Of a stretch of 64,000 nucleotides of DNA, positions 34,101 to 49,100 are shown one piece after another (within the stretch, counting starts at the first letter, position 1; every line of letters begins with the position of its first letter). A model generated the notes under the pieces. The model saw only the letters and a list, made by a program, of their open reading frames with translations. It did no database searches and was not told the DNA's origin. Origin of the DNA: Taeniopygia guttata (lineage: Eukaryota; Chordata; Aves; Passeriformes; Estrildidae); the NCBI RefSeq assembly GCF_048771995.1, contig NC_133063.1, positions 7,762,001 to 7,826,000 on the forward strand, in the 5' to 3' direction. The position numbers and the translations under genes are program-made.

Positions 34101-37100
34101 ATTAACAGAGTTGTTAAATGAACTCATGTCTGGTGCCAGTTCCTTTGCTGCCACACTACAAACTTCCTGTGCTTCATTGCAATCTGCTTTTTTTTTAAAT
34201 GTATTTATCGTACATGGATAAATTGAATGATAAGAGACATGTGAGATAGTGTTATATATTAAATTGGAAATATTAAATTGGAAATCCAGATTGGCTTGAC
34301 CAGAAATCCTGCATGATTCCTGCATAGAGTTGGGCATGTTTTGCAAGTGCTTACTAATCACTGTTCCTGATGCCCAAGAAACAGTTGTGTGTATAACTTC
34401 CACTGCCTGGAATGTGAAGGCAAAAATGGAAAAACTTTTTGCTGCAGGCTGGCTGATGTTCGTGGATCAAGGTTGAAACTTGCTGGGCTAGCTGTACGGT
34501 TCAATTCTTTGTTTTTACAACAGGGAAATGGTTGTCCCCCTGTCCTCAGCACTGCTGAGGCCATACCTCGAGTACTGTGTTCAGTTGTCTCTTCACTTTG
34601 AAAAGGACATTGAGGTGCTGGCATGTGTCCAGAGGAGAGGCAATAAGGCTTCAAAAAGTCCAGAAAAATGGAATGCCTGAAGGAGCTGGGTTTGTTTAGT
34701 CTTAAGAAGGCTCATGAGGGACCTCATCACTCTCTACAACTACCTGAAAGGATGTTGTAGTGAGATGGGGATCTGTCTCTTCCAACATGCATGCAATGAG
34801 AGGACAAGAGGAAATGGCCTGCTGCTGAGACAGGGAAGATTCAGATAAGATATCAGAAAAAAAAATTTTAGGGTAGTTTGGGAATTGCAATCATTTGCCC
34901 GGGGGGTAGGGGAGCCAGGTATCCAAGATGCATCTGGATCTGGGTGATATATTTTTGTTTTTTTGGGATTACAGTGGTGTTGTGGGATGAACAATTGAAT
35001 TTGATGACTGTAAAGGTCTTTTCCAGCCCTGATGATTCTGTAATTCTAGGTATCAGGCACTTTGCAAGTGGGCTTCATGAAGATTGTTGACAATAGAGAG
35101 GTGAGCACATTCAGGTGTCTGTTTCTACTCCAGACTCCAGAGAGGAAGGAGGAGTGCAGTGAAGAAAACAAAAGCCTTTTGTAGGCCCACTTCCCTCCCT
35201 TTCCTTCTCCCTTTCCTCCTTCTTTTTTTTTTCAATTTCCAAGTCAACAACATCTCTGCCTGCAGCTTTAGTCCTGTTAGTTCTTTTCAGTCTGGTTACT
35301 TTTTCCACTTTGCTACAAGAAGATCCTGCATGTTCAGCCATGTTGCACACAGGCTGTGTGAGGGAACAGTGAGTTTTTGATTATTTCAAGGGTATATAGT
35401 GTGTGAATTTTCTGTACTTACAGCTGCAAGTGATGAAGTAGGTTCTATGTTGTAGGTGTCTTTAATATTTATTTTCACAGTTTGTTTTAGTGAACGTGAG
35501 GAAAATGAAACAAAAATGAACGTTCTGTTTGGTTGATTTTTCTGGTGAAATGCTCAGAAACAGCAAAAGTTCTTAGTGACCTCTCAAACTGGGCAGTAGT
35601 CTGTGTTAAGAAATGAATCTATTAAAATAAGAAGCAATTGGCATTTCTTCTTAATTAAGCATCAAATGGCATACATTTTCCTTTCTTCAGTCTTGGAAAC
35701 AACTGAACTGCTTAAGTAGAATATCTTAAGTTTTGTACTTCCTGTGTGGCATGTAGACTACAGATGAGATAGTTAATGTCAAGCAAATTTATTTAAAATT
35801 GGACAAACCAAGAAGGTAATCTTACATTAAAACACATTGGATGCATTTTAAAAGTAGTGTTATGTAGGATCTTCAGAATATATAAATAAAATGCACTATA
35901 CAGGCTGCAAACTTTTGTACCACAAAAGAGGCAGCACAGCTTTTTAATTTTCATTTGCATGCTTAAACTGGAGCTTTTAAAAGGTAGAAACATTAAAGTT
36001 TATCTAGTCCCTTGAAACTGAGTGGTACACTTGCATGTAATACTTTAAGTCTTTAGAAGGGCGAACGTTTTCTGTACTTCATTTAAGTTAGGAAGAAATT
36101 CTTAAGTAGCTGGCATTTTCTTTCTTGAGAAAAAACCACTGATTGCCTAATTTTGTGTTTGTGTTGTACATTAAAGAAATATGGTGATTCTCTCTCTGAG
36201 CACTGACAAACAAAAAACAGTACCTGAATTGGCTGGAAGATTGGGGTTTGGATATTCAGCTGCTGACAGGAATGCTAAATGCTGGTAACTACCCATGAAA
36301 CTAGTGTCTTCCAGTGTATTGCTAAGAGAAAGGATTTTAATTCTTAGCAACAGCAGAATGACTGAATATTCTTATCTGGAGCTAATTGTTTTCACTGTTT
36401 GAATACTTCAGATGCTGGCTTCATATGTGTTTAAAATATTTCCTAATGACTGGTATTTTCTTGGAAATTTCTAAAAATTCAACAATACCTTGGAAATATT
36501 GATAAAGTTCGAGGCCTCATGGTGAGGCTGGAACTTATTTCAGTGTCCCTGTATTATTCATCTTCGACCATGTGCTCTTTACAAGGAAAAAAATACTGAA
36601 TTTTCTACAATTTCTCAGGTGATTTTTTGTCTGGGTCTGATTATTCAGCTTTTAATATCATTGAGTTGTTTTGATTGCGCTTAGTTTCTGAGGACACCAA
36701 GTAGGGGAGAAGACATTTGCTTTTTTTACAAACGTGTGTCTATCCAAATTTGTAATAGCTTGGGATATTACAGACACTTTCACTGATGTTACCTTATAGC
36801 TTTGCTTGTAATTGTAAATACAAATTGATCCTGGTGTATACAGTATCTGAACTATATGGTTTTTTCAGTGTTGTTCTCTCCATCATGAATTCAGATTATG
36901 TGCTCTCTTTAGTATCTATTAAACCCAGGACCAGTTAAATTCATTTTAGTTAATTTCTAGGAAAGCCTGTTCAGTGTTGTAAGATCAAAGTAAGTTTGGC
37001 TATCAGTATGAAAATTTGAAAGGTGAAAGGGAAGAATATTTTTTTTTACTTTTTTTTTCCTAGGAACCATTCAACATGTAAAATGCTGAAGTAATTGACC

Positions 37101-40100
37101 TGGATGAAAAGGAGGTGTGGGCTTGGTAAAAATGCAGTAGGACTTCCTTAGTGAAGGGGTAAAACATACTTTGTTAATGGGACTGTTAAGCACGTCCTGA
37201 CTCACTGCACTCCGAGTATGAAGCTAGAGTGACTGAGAGTTGATATTGCAAGGGAATACTTCTCAAGAAACTTTCAGAATCCAATGTTTGATAGTTAAAG
37301 GTGAACGAGAGTTCCTTGGGTTTTTAGAACAATGCTGTCCTCTGGTGGAACAGTGTTGCAGTAAAAGAGCATTTTATGCTGATTGTAAAGGTTTTAATTA
37401 GATGTGATCTGTGTTAGGCAGTGTATGTTGGTACTTGTGTAGCAGTAGCAAAGTAGAAGAAAATTTGAGGATGCCTCCAATATCACGTACAATGTAATGT
37501 AATCTGTAACTAAAATGGATATTTCTTACTCTTACTATTCCAAGCCAGTGTTTTCCATAAAGTGAATTAGAAGTTCTCATTGAAAAGTAAGTTTCTCAGG
37601 GTTAATAGTATTTCATTCTGTGAGTCTTTTAGAAGTCAATAGTTGTTGCAAGTCAGAAGTCTATCTAAATACTTGTCACAGATTATTCATGCTTTTCTTT
37701 AGGCTGTGTCCGTGCTTTTGTTCTGTGTTTAAAGGTGAACTTCTCCAGAATGTGGTTTTTTTTTCCTTTTTTTTTTTTTCCTTTTCCTGGTTTTTTTTTT
37801 CTTTTTCACTAAACCCGTGATTAATGTGGATGTATCCTGTTTAATCTGACAGTCTTGAATCTCTTACATACCTGCCATACTTGGAATGTAAGGTAAATGC
37901 AGGGAAATGTTGGATAGACACATACTGAAAGATATGTGTGCTAAATAAAATGTTATCTTTGGGGGTTTGAGGTTTGTGTAGAATGAACTTCTGGAATTTA
38001 AGATGATACAAAGATTAAAGTGTAAAAGATTAAAATCAAAAGCTTTTGTTATAGTAGAAAGAATAAGGTGGGAGGAAATTATTTGGTTATTTCAGTTTCT
38101 AGATTGTACGTTGAGTAGGTAGTCAAGATTTTGGCAGCCAACTAATAGGCTTGAAAAGGAACAGGAAGAACTGTCAGACCTGACCTTGCTCAGCCTGTTA
38201 TAAAAAGGGAAAAATAACTAATATAGTTTCTGGAAAAGACATCTTGCTGCATTCAAGGGGGCAGGTCTGGGGATTTAACCATGTATTTAACTCCTAAATT
38301 TCAATATAATAATTTTTGCTTTTGCAGTTTTCATTCTCTGCTACAGATAAGGATATAAGCATAACCTGGTACATCCCTTGCTGCCAGCCTATTCTTCAGA
38401 GCAGAGGATGTGGTGATTGTTGTAAAATACCAACTTTGAGAGATGTAGAAAGAGCACTCTCTCTAGAACACTGATATTTTCTTGGTCTGACTTCACCAGC
38501 CATAGGATGTGTTATGCTAATATTAGTTTTTCTCTTTGAAGCAGATTGTAGATGTTCTAATAATTGATGTTAAGTTTGTCTGTTATTTGAATATCTGGTA
38601 GATTCTTACTGCAAATGTTGTAAAGTTTTAAATATAAACATAGCTGTGGTTTATGTTTATGGGTGAATTTTCCCGAAGTTAATATCACATCATATATGGA
38701 GATTGCAGTTTGGAATAATGTGGTGAAGTGTTGATGTGAAGAAAACGTAAATTTTATGCAATAAAAGAGCTTCTTAAAAAGGTCTGTCTTCAAGTAGGAA
38801 TGATGTAAATGTTTGAGAGAGCACATGGCAGGAGTTTGTTGCAAAGAGGCTTACATCAGCATTAAATCAGTTGTTCCAAGATTAAATGAAGAGTGGGAAA
38901 AATGCTGCTTTCTGGAGAAGCATTGGTTAGTACATCAGTATAAAAGCTGTTAGTGTCTGACATGGGCTCTAGGTTAAACTAGTCTGCTTATTTCAGTGTG
39001 ATGTCTAATCAGCTCTAATCAACTGACTTGCTGATCAGCTATTTTGTAGAAAGTTTAGTAGGCAACAAAGAGACTCCCAATGCTGCCAGTAGCTGCTAAG
39101 TTTGTATGTACTGCTTCCATTGTTGGGGAGATCTGCGTGTTGCATGGGTAGAATTTTGTGGGTCTCTGTGTGGGAGGAAAAAAGCAAACAAACCAACTGA
39201 AGCAGTGAAATTAAGACTGTAGAGTTAGCAAGCAAGTGCTCTCAGAAACTAGCCTGCTTTCTAAATTATCAGATTGTTAAAAATCCTTCAGAGTTTATGG
39301 ATGAAACTTCAGGGAAGAGAAAGTTAAGTGAGAAAGACTTTTTTTTTTTTTTTCTTTTCTAAGCCAACCAAACCAACTTTGAGGATGGTAACATGCCATC
39401 CTCAAAACATAGTTCAGCTATTAACAAAGATTCTGGAGATACTTTCTTCTAATGTGCTGTTCCATATAGAGCTTGCAGAATATATAAGTAGTGAAATGAA
39501 TAAAAAATAAGTTCAGTATTCACGTAAGCACCATACTTAGACATTAGAAGCGATTAGTACCTCAAGCTGTCCCAGTAGTTGGAGAAGCTAAAGGCAAAAA
39601 TGATAAAATAATTTTGCTCACTGCTTCTCTAAATATAATGATGCAATTCTTTGAACAAGTTGGGGAGATTCAAAAGAAATTGCTTATTAATGTGTTTCTG
39701 AATTACTTGTGGTAAAGCTTATATTAGATGCTACTGAGTAGAGTAGTAGAAACAAATGCAAAAAAAAATTCTGTAACTTGCACGAGTCCTCTGACAACTA
39801 GGCTTAAAAAAATAGGGACATGGCTAATGTGACTCTTATTCTGGCAGTTTGCTCTAAAATTGTCTGTGCTTTTACCAAACTGTGAAGAAGAAACCTTAAG
39901 TGATGGCGAAAGAAAGTGTTGATGCAAATCCTGCCTTGGTTGTACATGGGTTTCTTTTGTGAAGGCCCTTAAGTTGCTGCTGCAGTTGAAAGATGTTTGT
40001 GTTGGCCTTCGCAGGTTATGAGATGATGTCACTTGTTCACTTAACCCGGCAATCCAGAGACAACTGAAACCATATAGAGAGAAATGAAAACTTCTTGAAG

Positions 40101-43100
40101 CTATAAAACCTTTCTCAGATACATGGACAAGTGTGACTACTTTACATTGCAAAGTGTGAGCTTAAGAGAAAAATAGAATGGAGAGAACTAGTGCAGTCTA
40201 AATTTAAAAAACATGGGAGAAGGTCCTAATTTCTACACCACATGAAATGTCTGGCTATAGTTTTGTTCAGAATTAAATTATTATGAACTGTTGAATTGTA
40301 GGCTGGAAAACTAGCAAGTTTTTGGCAGTGATTGATTTGGTTGTGGTTTTTTTCCACGTGGTCAGCTATTATACAATTTACCTTTTTAAATGGGCACAAT
40401 TCCTGACTGAACAGTCAAAATACGAGTCCATACTAAGAGGTAAAGATGTCTGCAGGAAGATGCAACCAAAGAACTTTTATAACTTAACCTATTATTATTT
40501 CAGGTGCTTGAGTGTGCTTTACTTCAAGAATTCAAGATCCTACTTTTGGGAGAGTGGTGTCTTTTAAAGACCCAAATGCACTTAAAAATTGAGTCTTGTG
40601 TCAGCTAGACATGTCAGACATGTTTGGCTCTTATAGTTACTAAGAGGCAATAGCAACAAATCTTCCTCATAAAAAATAAGTGCATTTGTTGCTGTCTTAA
40701 ACCAATTTTATTTGTTTACAGGTGTCAGCTGTGATGCATGTTTAAAAGGAAATTTTCGAGGTCGCCGGTACAAGTGTTTAATTTGCTACGATTACGATCT
40801 GTGTGCAACTTGTTATGAAAGTGGTGCAACGACAACAAGGCATACAACTGACCATCCAATGCAGTGCATACTAACAAGAGTAGATTTTGGTAAGTGATCC
40901 TTTCAAACTATGCTGATTTTCATGTTTCTAATTATTAATCTCTTCCCCCATTAATGCACTAAAAATAATGGCCAAGTTCTTGAGTTCTAATAAGCAGACA
41001 TATTTTCTTTGATAGAAGAATTGCCTTTTTTTTTTTTTTTTTTTAACTGCTGTATATGCATTTCTGTTTTTCTTATTTTGGTCTGATTACAGCAGATTAT
41101 CAGACTAATAAATACACTTAATAACAATGACTGCTTAAAAGTGCCACAGTCCACAGGCAGAAGATAAATCTTGGTGAGATTATGTAGGAAGGTTGTTCAT
41201 TTGTGGTTTTTATGAGACTGTAAGTATAAGAAAGGTAGTGATGGGCTGCAATGAGTATGAGAAATTAGTAGTAAGGACTAGAAGGTAGTCTTTTTGGAAT
41301 TCCTTTGTAGCTCTCCTAATCCAAGAGATAATCCATGGGGAGAACAGCAGACATCTAAACAACAAACCACAGTAACATAACCATACATCAATAAAACTTC
41401 TCTTAACATACACACAATATTCATCCTCTAATTGCAAGAACCAGTTATCATATTACCTGTCTGTAACATGTCCTATCCAGTTTGTTGTTTCTGTTTCATT
41501 GTAGTTGAAATAGCTTGTAACTAGTGAGAAATGATTTTGTGACAATCCACTGCTCTGTGATGTTGCTGGTGCTGGGCATGTATTTTCTTTTGATGTCAAA
41601 CACATGGGACTAGCATTTCAGTATTTTTTCCTAGTGATTGCAGCTGTAATTTGAATCCTTTAAATATGATGATTTCTCAAAAGCTGAAGTCCTAACTTCT
41701 TTACCTTTTTAATTAGAACAGAAGTAAAATTTGTACTTTATTGGTCTAAAGTTTTGAGAATAGCTACATATAGAAACATGCAGTTTCTTAAAACAACTGT
41801 TATATGAAGCTGTCTTCAATTTTCTTTTAATTCTCAGGGCTCCTCTTGCCCTGAGGCTGCCTGGTCATGACTTCAGAAATCCAGATCACAGGAATCAGTG
41901 GTTTGAAAGGAAATAATTTATTGCATTATCAAAAATAGATGCCCCTATTTTAAATCACATGGTTCTTGTGGGGCTTTTCTTTTTTCCTCTGTGTACAGTA
42001 TTAGGGATTGAGGTCACTGTTTCAAATGCACAGTTGAAACTTCTTAACCTGTTAGCAACCGTTATTTTTGGATACTGGACATAGGCTAAAAGGACTGCAT
42101 TGCTGTAAGTACTAAATAGTAATCAAAGGGGTAAGAAGACTGAAACATACTAACATTAAGTGTTAAAGATTTCAATGTGCTGCAATGAGAGCTTGTTCTA
42201 AACTATACTTTTCTCTAAAAAGGGGTATAATCAGAAACAGAATTACTAAGAATTATGTTTCTTGCAACCTGAGTACTTCTCTTTCAGAAGTCTTTGATAA
42301 ATATGCCTTTGGCTTATTGCCTTTTACGTGTGTATGTTATAGAGACACGGGTTATTTTTTACTATTTTAGTATGCATGAAGAAGGTTCACAGTGCAGTAT
42401 TGGGATGGGTAATATGATTTGAAGGGCAACTTCTGTATTGCTTGGTGTTTCTACTGTGTATTCTCTAAATGAGAGTAAGAAGGTGTATAAATTTCATATG
42501 GCTAGATATCCAAGCATTGCTCCCACAGAGCTAGTATCAGCGAAGAAAATACTGCAGCTCAGCTCTACAGTAAGTCTTCTGGTTTGATTAACTGCTGAAC
42601 AAATCATATCACCAAATTCTGAGCCACAGCAAAGTCTGATGGCATAGAGTTACTCCTGACCTTGTAAGCTTATAGAATGGAGAATGAATTGGGAAAATTG
42701 ATAAATGACCTATTCCTTAGAGTTCAGGAAGATCTGTGACATCATTAATAAAAAGTTTTGATTTTAGAGTTCTAGAATACTCTAGATTTAGAGTGGAAAA
42801 CATATAAAGGTGTGTACATTACATTATTGTACAGATGCTTAAAGAAACTGGTGACTTTTCAAAGGGTCTTGTGTGGCCAAGGAGATCATGTGACTTTGAG
42901 GAACATGCAAAAAATTAGGCTCTTAAGAATTGTTAAATTTAATTAGAAAATCAATAAATAAATAGTAGAAGCAGTTTAAAACTACCTGATTCAGTGTTGT
43001 TAAGATAGTTGTATTAGTGGATATTAAAAATCCCCAAGGTTAGATATTAGTGTCTGAAAAGAAAATAATCTCAAGGGTAAAACTGACAACTAAGTAGTTT

Positions 43101-46100
43101 ACTCACAGCCAGCAGCCAAGCCCCACACAGCTATTTGCTCATTCTCCACTAGCAGAATCAGGGAGAGAATTGGAAGGGTAAAAGCTGAAAAGTCTTGTGT
43201 TGAGACAGATTAATAGGGTAAGCAAAAACAGTGCACACAAGCAAAGCAAAACAAGGAATTCATTCAGTGCTTCCCCCAGGCAGGCAGGTCTGGAGAGCAG
43301 GGTCCCATGGTGACTTGGGAGGACAAACATCACTTCAAATATGCCTTCTTCCTTCTTCTTCCCCCCTTCATATACTTTATCTCCTGAGCATTGGTGTCAT
43401 ATAGTCCAGAATTCCCTTTGGTCAATTGGGGTGACCTGTCCTGGCTGTGTCTCCTCACAGTCTCCCAGGCATCCCGACTTCGTTGTTATTGTAGCAGTGC
43501 AAAAAGCAGAAAAGGCGTTGGCTCTCTATAAGCCCTGCTCAGCAGTAGCAAAAACATGTTGGTATTATCAGCCCTGTGTTCAACACAATCCAAAAGATAA
43601 CCCCATACTTCACACTGTAAAGAAAAATTATCCCAGCTGAAACCAGGACAAGCACAGAACTAGTAAAAGTCTTCAGGAGTTTCCTGGTGATGTGGGAATC
43701 AAATGAAAGGAGAGTGTTTATAATAATGACAGTATGAATAAGAAATTTCTTTAGTAAGGAAGATGTTACTAGAAACACAAGCTGGTAGACTGTTAGTGTA
43801 ACTGGGTGTGTAAACTGTAGTTTACTTGGCTATTGACAAGCTTCAATGCTGTTATCTGTAGACAGATTTGTTTCAATATGAAAATATTTTAATAGCAGTA
43901 AACTTAGATTTTTTGCTTAGGATGCAAAGGAAAGAGGACAGTTAGTGAAAAATGAGTATTTATCAAGGAAAAGGAAGCAGAGTGGGGATTCCCTCTGTTG
44001 CAAAAAACTGTTGTAAAAAACTCTAGTGTTTTCTGGCTGTGCATGTTTGTTCACTCTTGCACCATCTGGTTGCCATAATTATCCTTCAGGATTCAGTATA
44101 TAACCTCTATATATTAATTTTGAAGCACGATGGGATGCAGAACAATGGAAGTGCTGCTGTTCCTCAGCCCCCACAAGAGATACGGGAAAAAATTAAATGC
44201 TGAGTGATACGCTGCTGTAAGACGGACAGAGCTTAAAATAAAGTATGAAGTCTAATAAATGAGAAGTAGCCTTTAAAGCATAAATCCAGTTAGTTTATTT
44301 GAGAGGGGTAAAAGATACAGTTGTAATAGGCCTATGTAAAGAACAGGCATGTGCTTACCAGGCAGCCGCTGTACTTCTATGGTCTTTGCAGACCAATTTG
44401 TCAGGACAATGAAGAAGTTCTCAGCAAATTTCCTAGTTTCCTTTTTCCTTAAAAAGTACTTTTAACTGTTCCTAGACTTCTTGAACAGAGTGCTTTAGAG
44501 GTCTAGAAGAGTTTGAAGAGGTATGGACTCCTGCTTTTGTCTTCAAAATTAACCAAAATTTCAGAATCTGAAAGATTTCTTTGTGGTCAGAAGAAACAAT
44601 TCTTTGGTCATGGTCACACTGCATTCTAAACTGATTTGTAAATGAAAAATGGTAACACAATAGTAAGTTGCTTCATTTCTGCAGCCGTGGAGGCATGGTG
44701 TTTTTTTCTTCCCATATTGCCTCTAATTCTTAGTTAAAGTCATTAGCAAAGGACCCCTTGGCAGGCAAGGACATTACTGTTGATAATTTTAGGATTTTTT
44801 ATGTGCTTATAAAAACAAAATAGGACATGGAGAAATACTCATTCAGTACCTTCAGTGCTGAAATTAGACACAAAGTTTCATGAGACCACTTGATTGCCAA
44901 CCTTTTTTTTTTTTTAACTTAGATTTTAATTTAAAGGAGAATTTATCTGGTGATCTGTATTTCACATTAGAAAAGAGCTTTTGGTTGTAAGAGAGATTAA
45001 AGTTGAAGAGGAAAAAAGAAGAGAGGTATATACTTGAAAAGGAAAAATAACTAGATTTGTCAGCTTTAACTTCTATTCACTTTTTAATATTTCATTTTTC
45101 AGAGGAAGGCATAGTCTCATGTGTGTTTGATGTATATTACAAGAAGGATGTGGAAGGAGATGTCAGTGGGGGAATATGCCTGAGGTATAATCAGGAGACT
45201 GCAAAGAACTCAGATTTTTATTTTTTTAGTGAATAAATGTTTTTTTTTGTATCATTTGGAAACAAGGAACAACACAGGATTTGACAGTCTTATCAAACCT
45301 TCACCCTCTGTGATAGAACTGTGTGTACTGCTAAAATTCTTGATATCTGGCTGGAGCTAACAGTGTATCCAAGGAAAGGATACCTCTGTGTGCATGCTCA
45401 TCTGTTTACAACTCTCTCCTTTGAGTTGGGCCCTAGAGAGCCCTGGGCCCTTTGCTCAGCTGTGAAGTTGAAGTTGGTACTGTTGCCTTACTTGAAAATA
45501 CATTCGTTTGTTCTCAGTGCCTTTCATAGGCACAGGTTTTTAAGTGATATTTAAGAGAGTTTTCTTTTTGGTTGTTCTTTTTTTAATATTGATGTGAATG
45601 AGAAGCTTATTCATGTTTCTTGTGAAATATATCTGCAGAGGATGAGGGAGAATAATTCTCTTCTTGCATGGTTAATAGAATTTCATCTGAAGTTTGGGGA
45701 ACTTCTGTATTAGTAATTTAAAAGTGCCTATTTTTCATCACTGGTGCTGAAGTGCTCACATTCAATACACCTAAAAGTTGAAGCTAGTGTGTAAGAGATA
45801 CCCAGATTGATTTTCCACTATCAAACATATATGTTATATATTTGAGACATTTCTGAAACTACTTACTGCAAAGCAGTAGTTCAGCTAGGGCATAAATACT
45901 GACACTTGGTGTCACCGAGAACTTCTAAATTTTGATCTAAATTTGAGGTTTTGTCAAGAGTTCAGCTTCTGAAATTTCATCATAAAAAACATCATACCAT
46001 AGTTTACCCTTTATGTGTCATACCATATTTGACCCTGTATGTGGGTTAAAAACAGTAGTGGAAAAGTGAAAGTTTGACAGTATCAGCAGCATCATGATGG

Positions 46101-49100
46101 GAGTCTATTTTCCTAGTAAATATTAGAAAACTAAGTTATTTGTGCTAATGAAAATTAACTGTAGTATCTGTTTTCTTTCATCAGTAACTGAACCCCTGCT
46201 GAATATATCCATTGCAGTGAAAAAACAGAGTAATTTCGCAGGGCTTACACTGAAGTACATGTATAAACTGTAGTTGATGTGAACAAAATTAATGATGATA
46301 CTACTTTAAAGTAACCTCTATTTAATTTCTTCCTGTTTCAGATTTGTACTATGGTGGTGAAGCTTTCTCTGTAGAGCAGCCACAGTCTTTCACTTGTCCT
46401 TATTGTGGGAAAATGGGTTATACGGAAACATCTCTTCAAGAACATGTTACTTCTGAGCATGCAGAAACATCAACAGAAGTGGTAAGAAGCCTCAGAACTT
46501 GCTTTGATGGTGGAAATACATTTTAAATGGTCTCATTTCTGAAAAAAATGTCTTCCTGTTCTTTCTTGAAGCATGTATTCATTTAAATGCTTTGTCCAAA
46601 GAGAAAGTACATACATTTGCAAATGACATCAGAATTATTCTATGATTTATGGGTATCATAATATAATGAGCTTGCTTCCTTCTTTTAGAATTTTTGTTGT
46701 CCTGATACAAAGGCTGCCATTAGGAGATTGTTATACCGTAAAACAAAATTTAGAAAGCTTTCACAGTTATTCTGTCTAGCTGTGTCTCCCTTTTCATGAT
46801 CAGTGTGTAATAGTTCTGCAAGCTTACAGCTATGGCAGTCTTCTGTAACTGTAAGAGAGAGGAAGACATGCAGATAGATTTATGTTTTCTAATAGCTTTT
46901 TTAATGGACTTCTTAGTTTATGCAGTGGAATTCTGTAATTATTTTAAAACTACTCTTGTACAAGCAGGGGGTTTTCCCCCATCCCTAACCATTAGGACAC
47001 TAAATGTGGTTTAAAATGCGCTTCTTAAACAAGTTTCAACAGAAATACTTTAATTGGAGATCTCACTATCTTGATTGGCCTTGGGAATAAGAGAAACTGA
47101 ATTAACAATGTAGCAGAATGACATGGAGGGGGCTGTTCTGTGATTATTAACTGTTTTACCCTAGACCCCTAGGAAAAAAGTGATGCTTGAAATGGACTAC
47201 ACATCACTAATACCTTGTGTAAAATTAGTTATAAATAAGTTCTCTATTCTAATCTTCTAGTTTTCTTAATTTTCGAAGAATTCTGTGGAATAAAATTAAT
47301 GACTCTTCAAGCATAATAAGGAACTTGGGTGAAGAGGTGATGGGGAAGGGTGTTTGTTCACCTTTTTGGGGACTCAAAGATGTTATGATCTTTCTTAAAA
47401 ACACAGGAAGTGGTTACTTCACAATCAGTTGCACTGTGGTATATTATTTAACTCAGCGACACACTGCAATTTTTCTGAGGTTTTCTTAAACTTTGCAACT
47501 TTGAAGCGTAGCATCAACCGTTGAAAGTTCTGCATTCGGATGACTTTATTTTGTTTGGTGGCTTGGTATTGCAATTCTGATTTGCACCACTTGATGTCAG
47601 TGGTATGTTCCCAACCCTGTGTGTTCACAGATCCCGGGTTTTTTAACTTGACGTGCCCTTGTCTGCAGTTGTGACTTCTAGAACCCCACACATAAAGCCT
47701 AAATTTGTGATTCTTGACAGCTGCTACTCTGATAAATCCTGAAAGAGTTATATGTGTTAAAAAAAACTCACAAAACTTTTCTTTTCATGCATTAGCTGCA
47801 GCACTGCTGTATCATTGTTCCAAACAATGATAAAGGACAATATTTTAATGCTTGAATGTGGTTGTTACTGTTTGTGCTAAGTTCTGAATCTGGCATTTGT
47901 GATAAATGTTTAATGTGCATGCACATACAATTATTTGGGTACTGTCCCCTTATTGGAATTGTGAAGGCCTGCAGGACTATTAAAGAGGAAAATATTACAG
48001 ATTCTAAATGTTTGTGGTTATAGGCTTTCAGACAGTTACTTATGTTTAAATACTGAGCTTGTAGTCATTTGAGTATCACCTTCCAAAGATGTGTTTTAGA
48101 CATGTATTTTTAGGGATGTAAAGGAACTTTACAGGGACACAATAATTTTAAAGTATTTTTAAATTTTAAATAAAATTATTTTAAAAGAAATTTTTTATTT
48201 TAAAGGCCTTTTGCCACCAGTTTTTCAAAGAATAAGCAAAATAATTTTACATCTGTTAAATTTTGCTATTTTTATAGTCAGAGCGATGCAGACAAGTTTT
48301 TTTCTGCTGTTTTTTCTCAGGTATAGGTATTGATAAGTACAACAGTGTTAGGTATCTGCAGGCAGGAATCACAGTCTGAATGAGGTTGAAAGGGATCTCT
48401 GGAGGTCATCTTGAGCAGGATCATGTACCAGCTGATTGCTCAGGACCATGTCCACACAGTTCTTTAATAGTGACTCCACAGTTAATTCTCTGGGTAACTT
48501 GTGCCAGTGGTCATTGATCCTCACAGTGAAAAATGTTTCGGTGGTTCCTGATGTTTATGAGGAAGCTCCCGTGTTTGAATTTATGCCCACTGTCCCTCAT
48601 CCAGCCACTGCATGGCTCCATCATCCTTTCAGGTTCCCTTCAGGTATTCATGGACATTCCTAAGATCCATCCCCTGTTACTCTACCCTTCTCTGGGCTGA
48701 GCAGTTCCATCTTTCTCAGCCTTTCTTCCTTTCCTCTCTGTAACCTTTTACTGAGCTTTTTTCAGTGTGTGCATGTGTGGAGCTGAAAACTGGGCACTGG
48801 TGCTGGGTGAAGGTGAAGGATCACAATCCTTGACTTGCTGCCCGCTGTTCAGTGTAGCCCAAAACACCACTGGCTTTCTTTGCTACATGAGCACACTGCT
48901 GGCCTGTGATCCACCAGGACCCCAGGTCCTTTGCTGCAAAGCTGTGTTCCATATGACTGGCCTCCAGTGTGTGCTAATTCCTGGGGCTGTTCCTGCCCTG
49001 GTGCAAGATGTTGTGCTTCCCTTTCGTGAGGTTCCTGTTGGCCCATTTCTTTAGTTTTTTAAAGTCACTCCAAACAGCAGCACAGCTCCCTAGTGTATCA

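Larger units (their letters stand above)
19164..40721 (+). other. KCMF1: KCMF1 intron 1
   Basis: A GT-AG intron of about 21.6 kb. The first 550 bp belong to the CpG island. The remainder is AT-rich, with two CR1 copies (about 31.9-32.5 and 34.5-35.05 kb), poly-T runs near 31228, 37757-37806 and 39340, and a T/C-rich tract near 35190-35240. No conserved protein-coding segment, RNA gene or exon of another gene was recognised in 19.75-31.9 kb or 35.1-40.7 kb. Confidence 0.85.
40890..46341 (+). other. KCMF1: KCMF1 intron 2
   Basis: A GTAAGT...CAG intron of about 5.45 kb. It contains the solo LTR at about 43.09-43.65 kb, poly-T runs near 41026 and 44905, and an imperfect tandem duplication at 45992-46043. 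No extra exon was recognised. Confidence 0.88.

Noticed and set aside
43088..43650. Possibility of a full endogenous retrovirus around the LTR
   Set aside because: No second LTR and no gag, pol or env-like coding sequence on either side within intron 2, so a solo LTR is the simplest reading.
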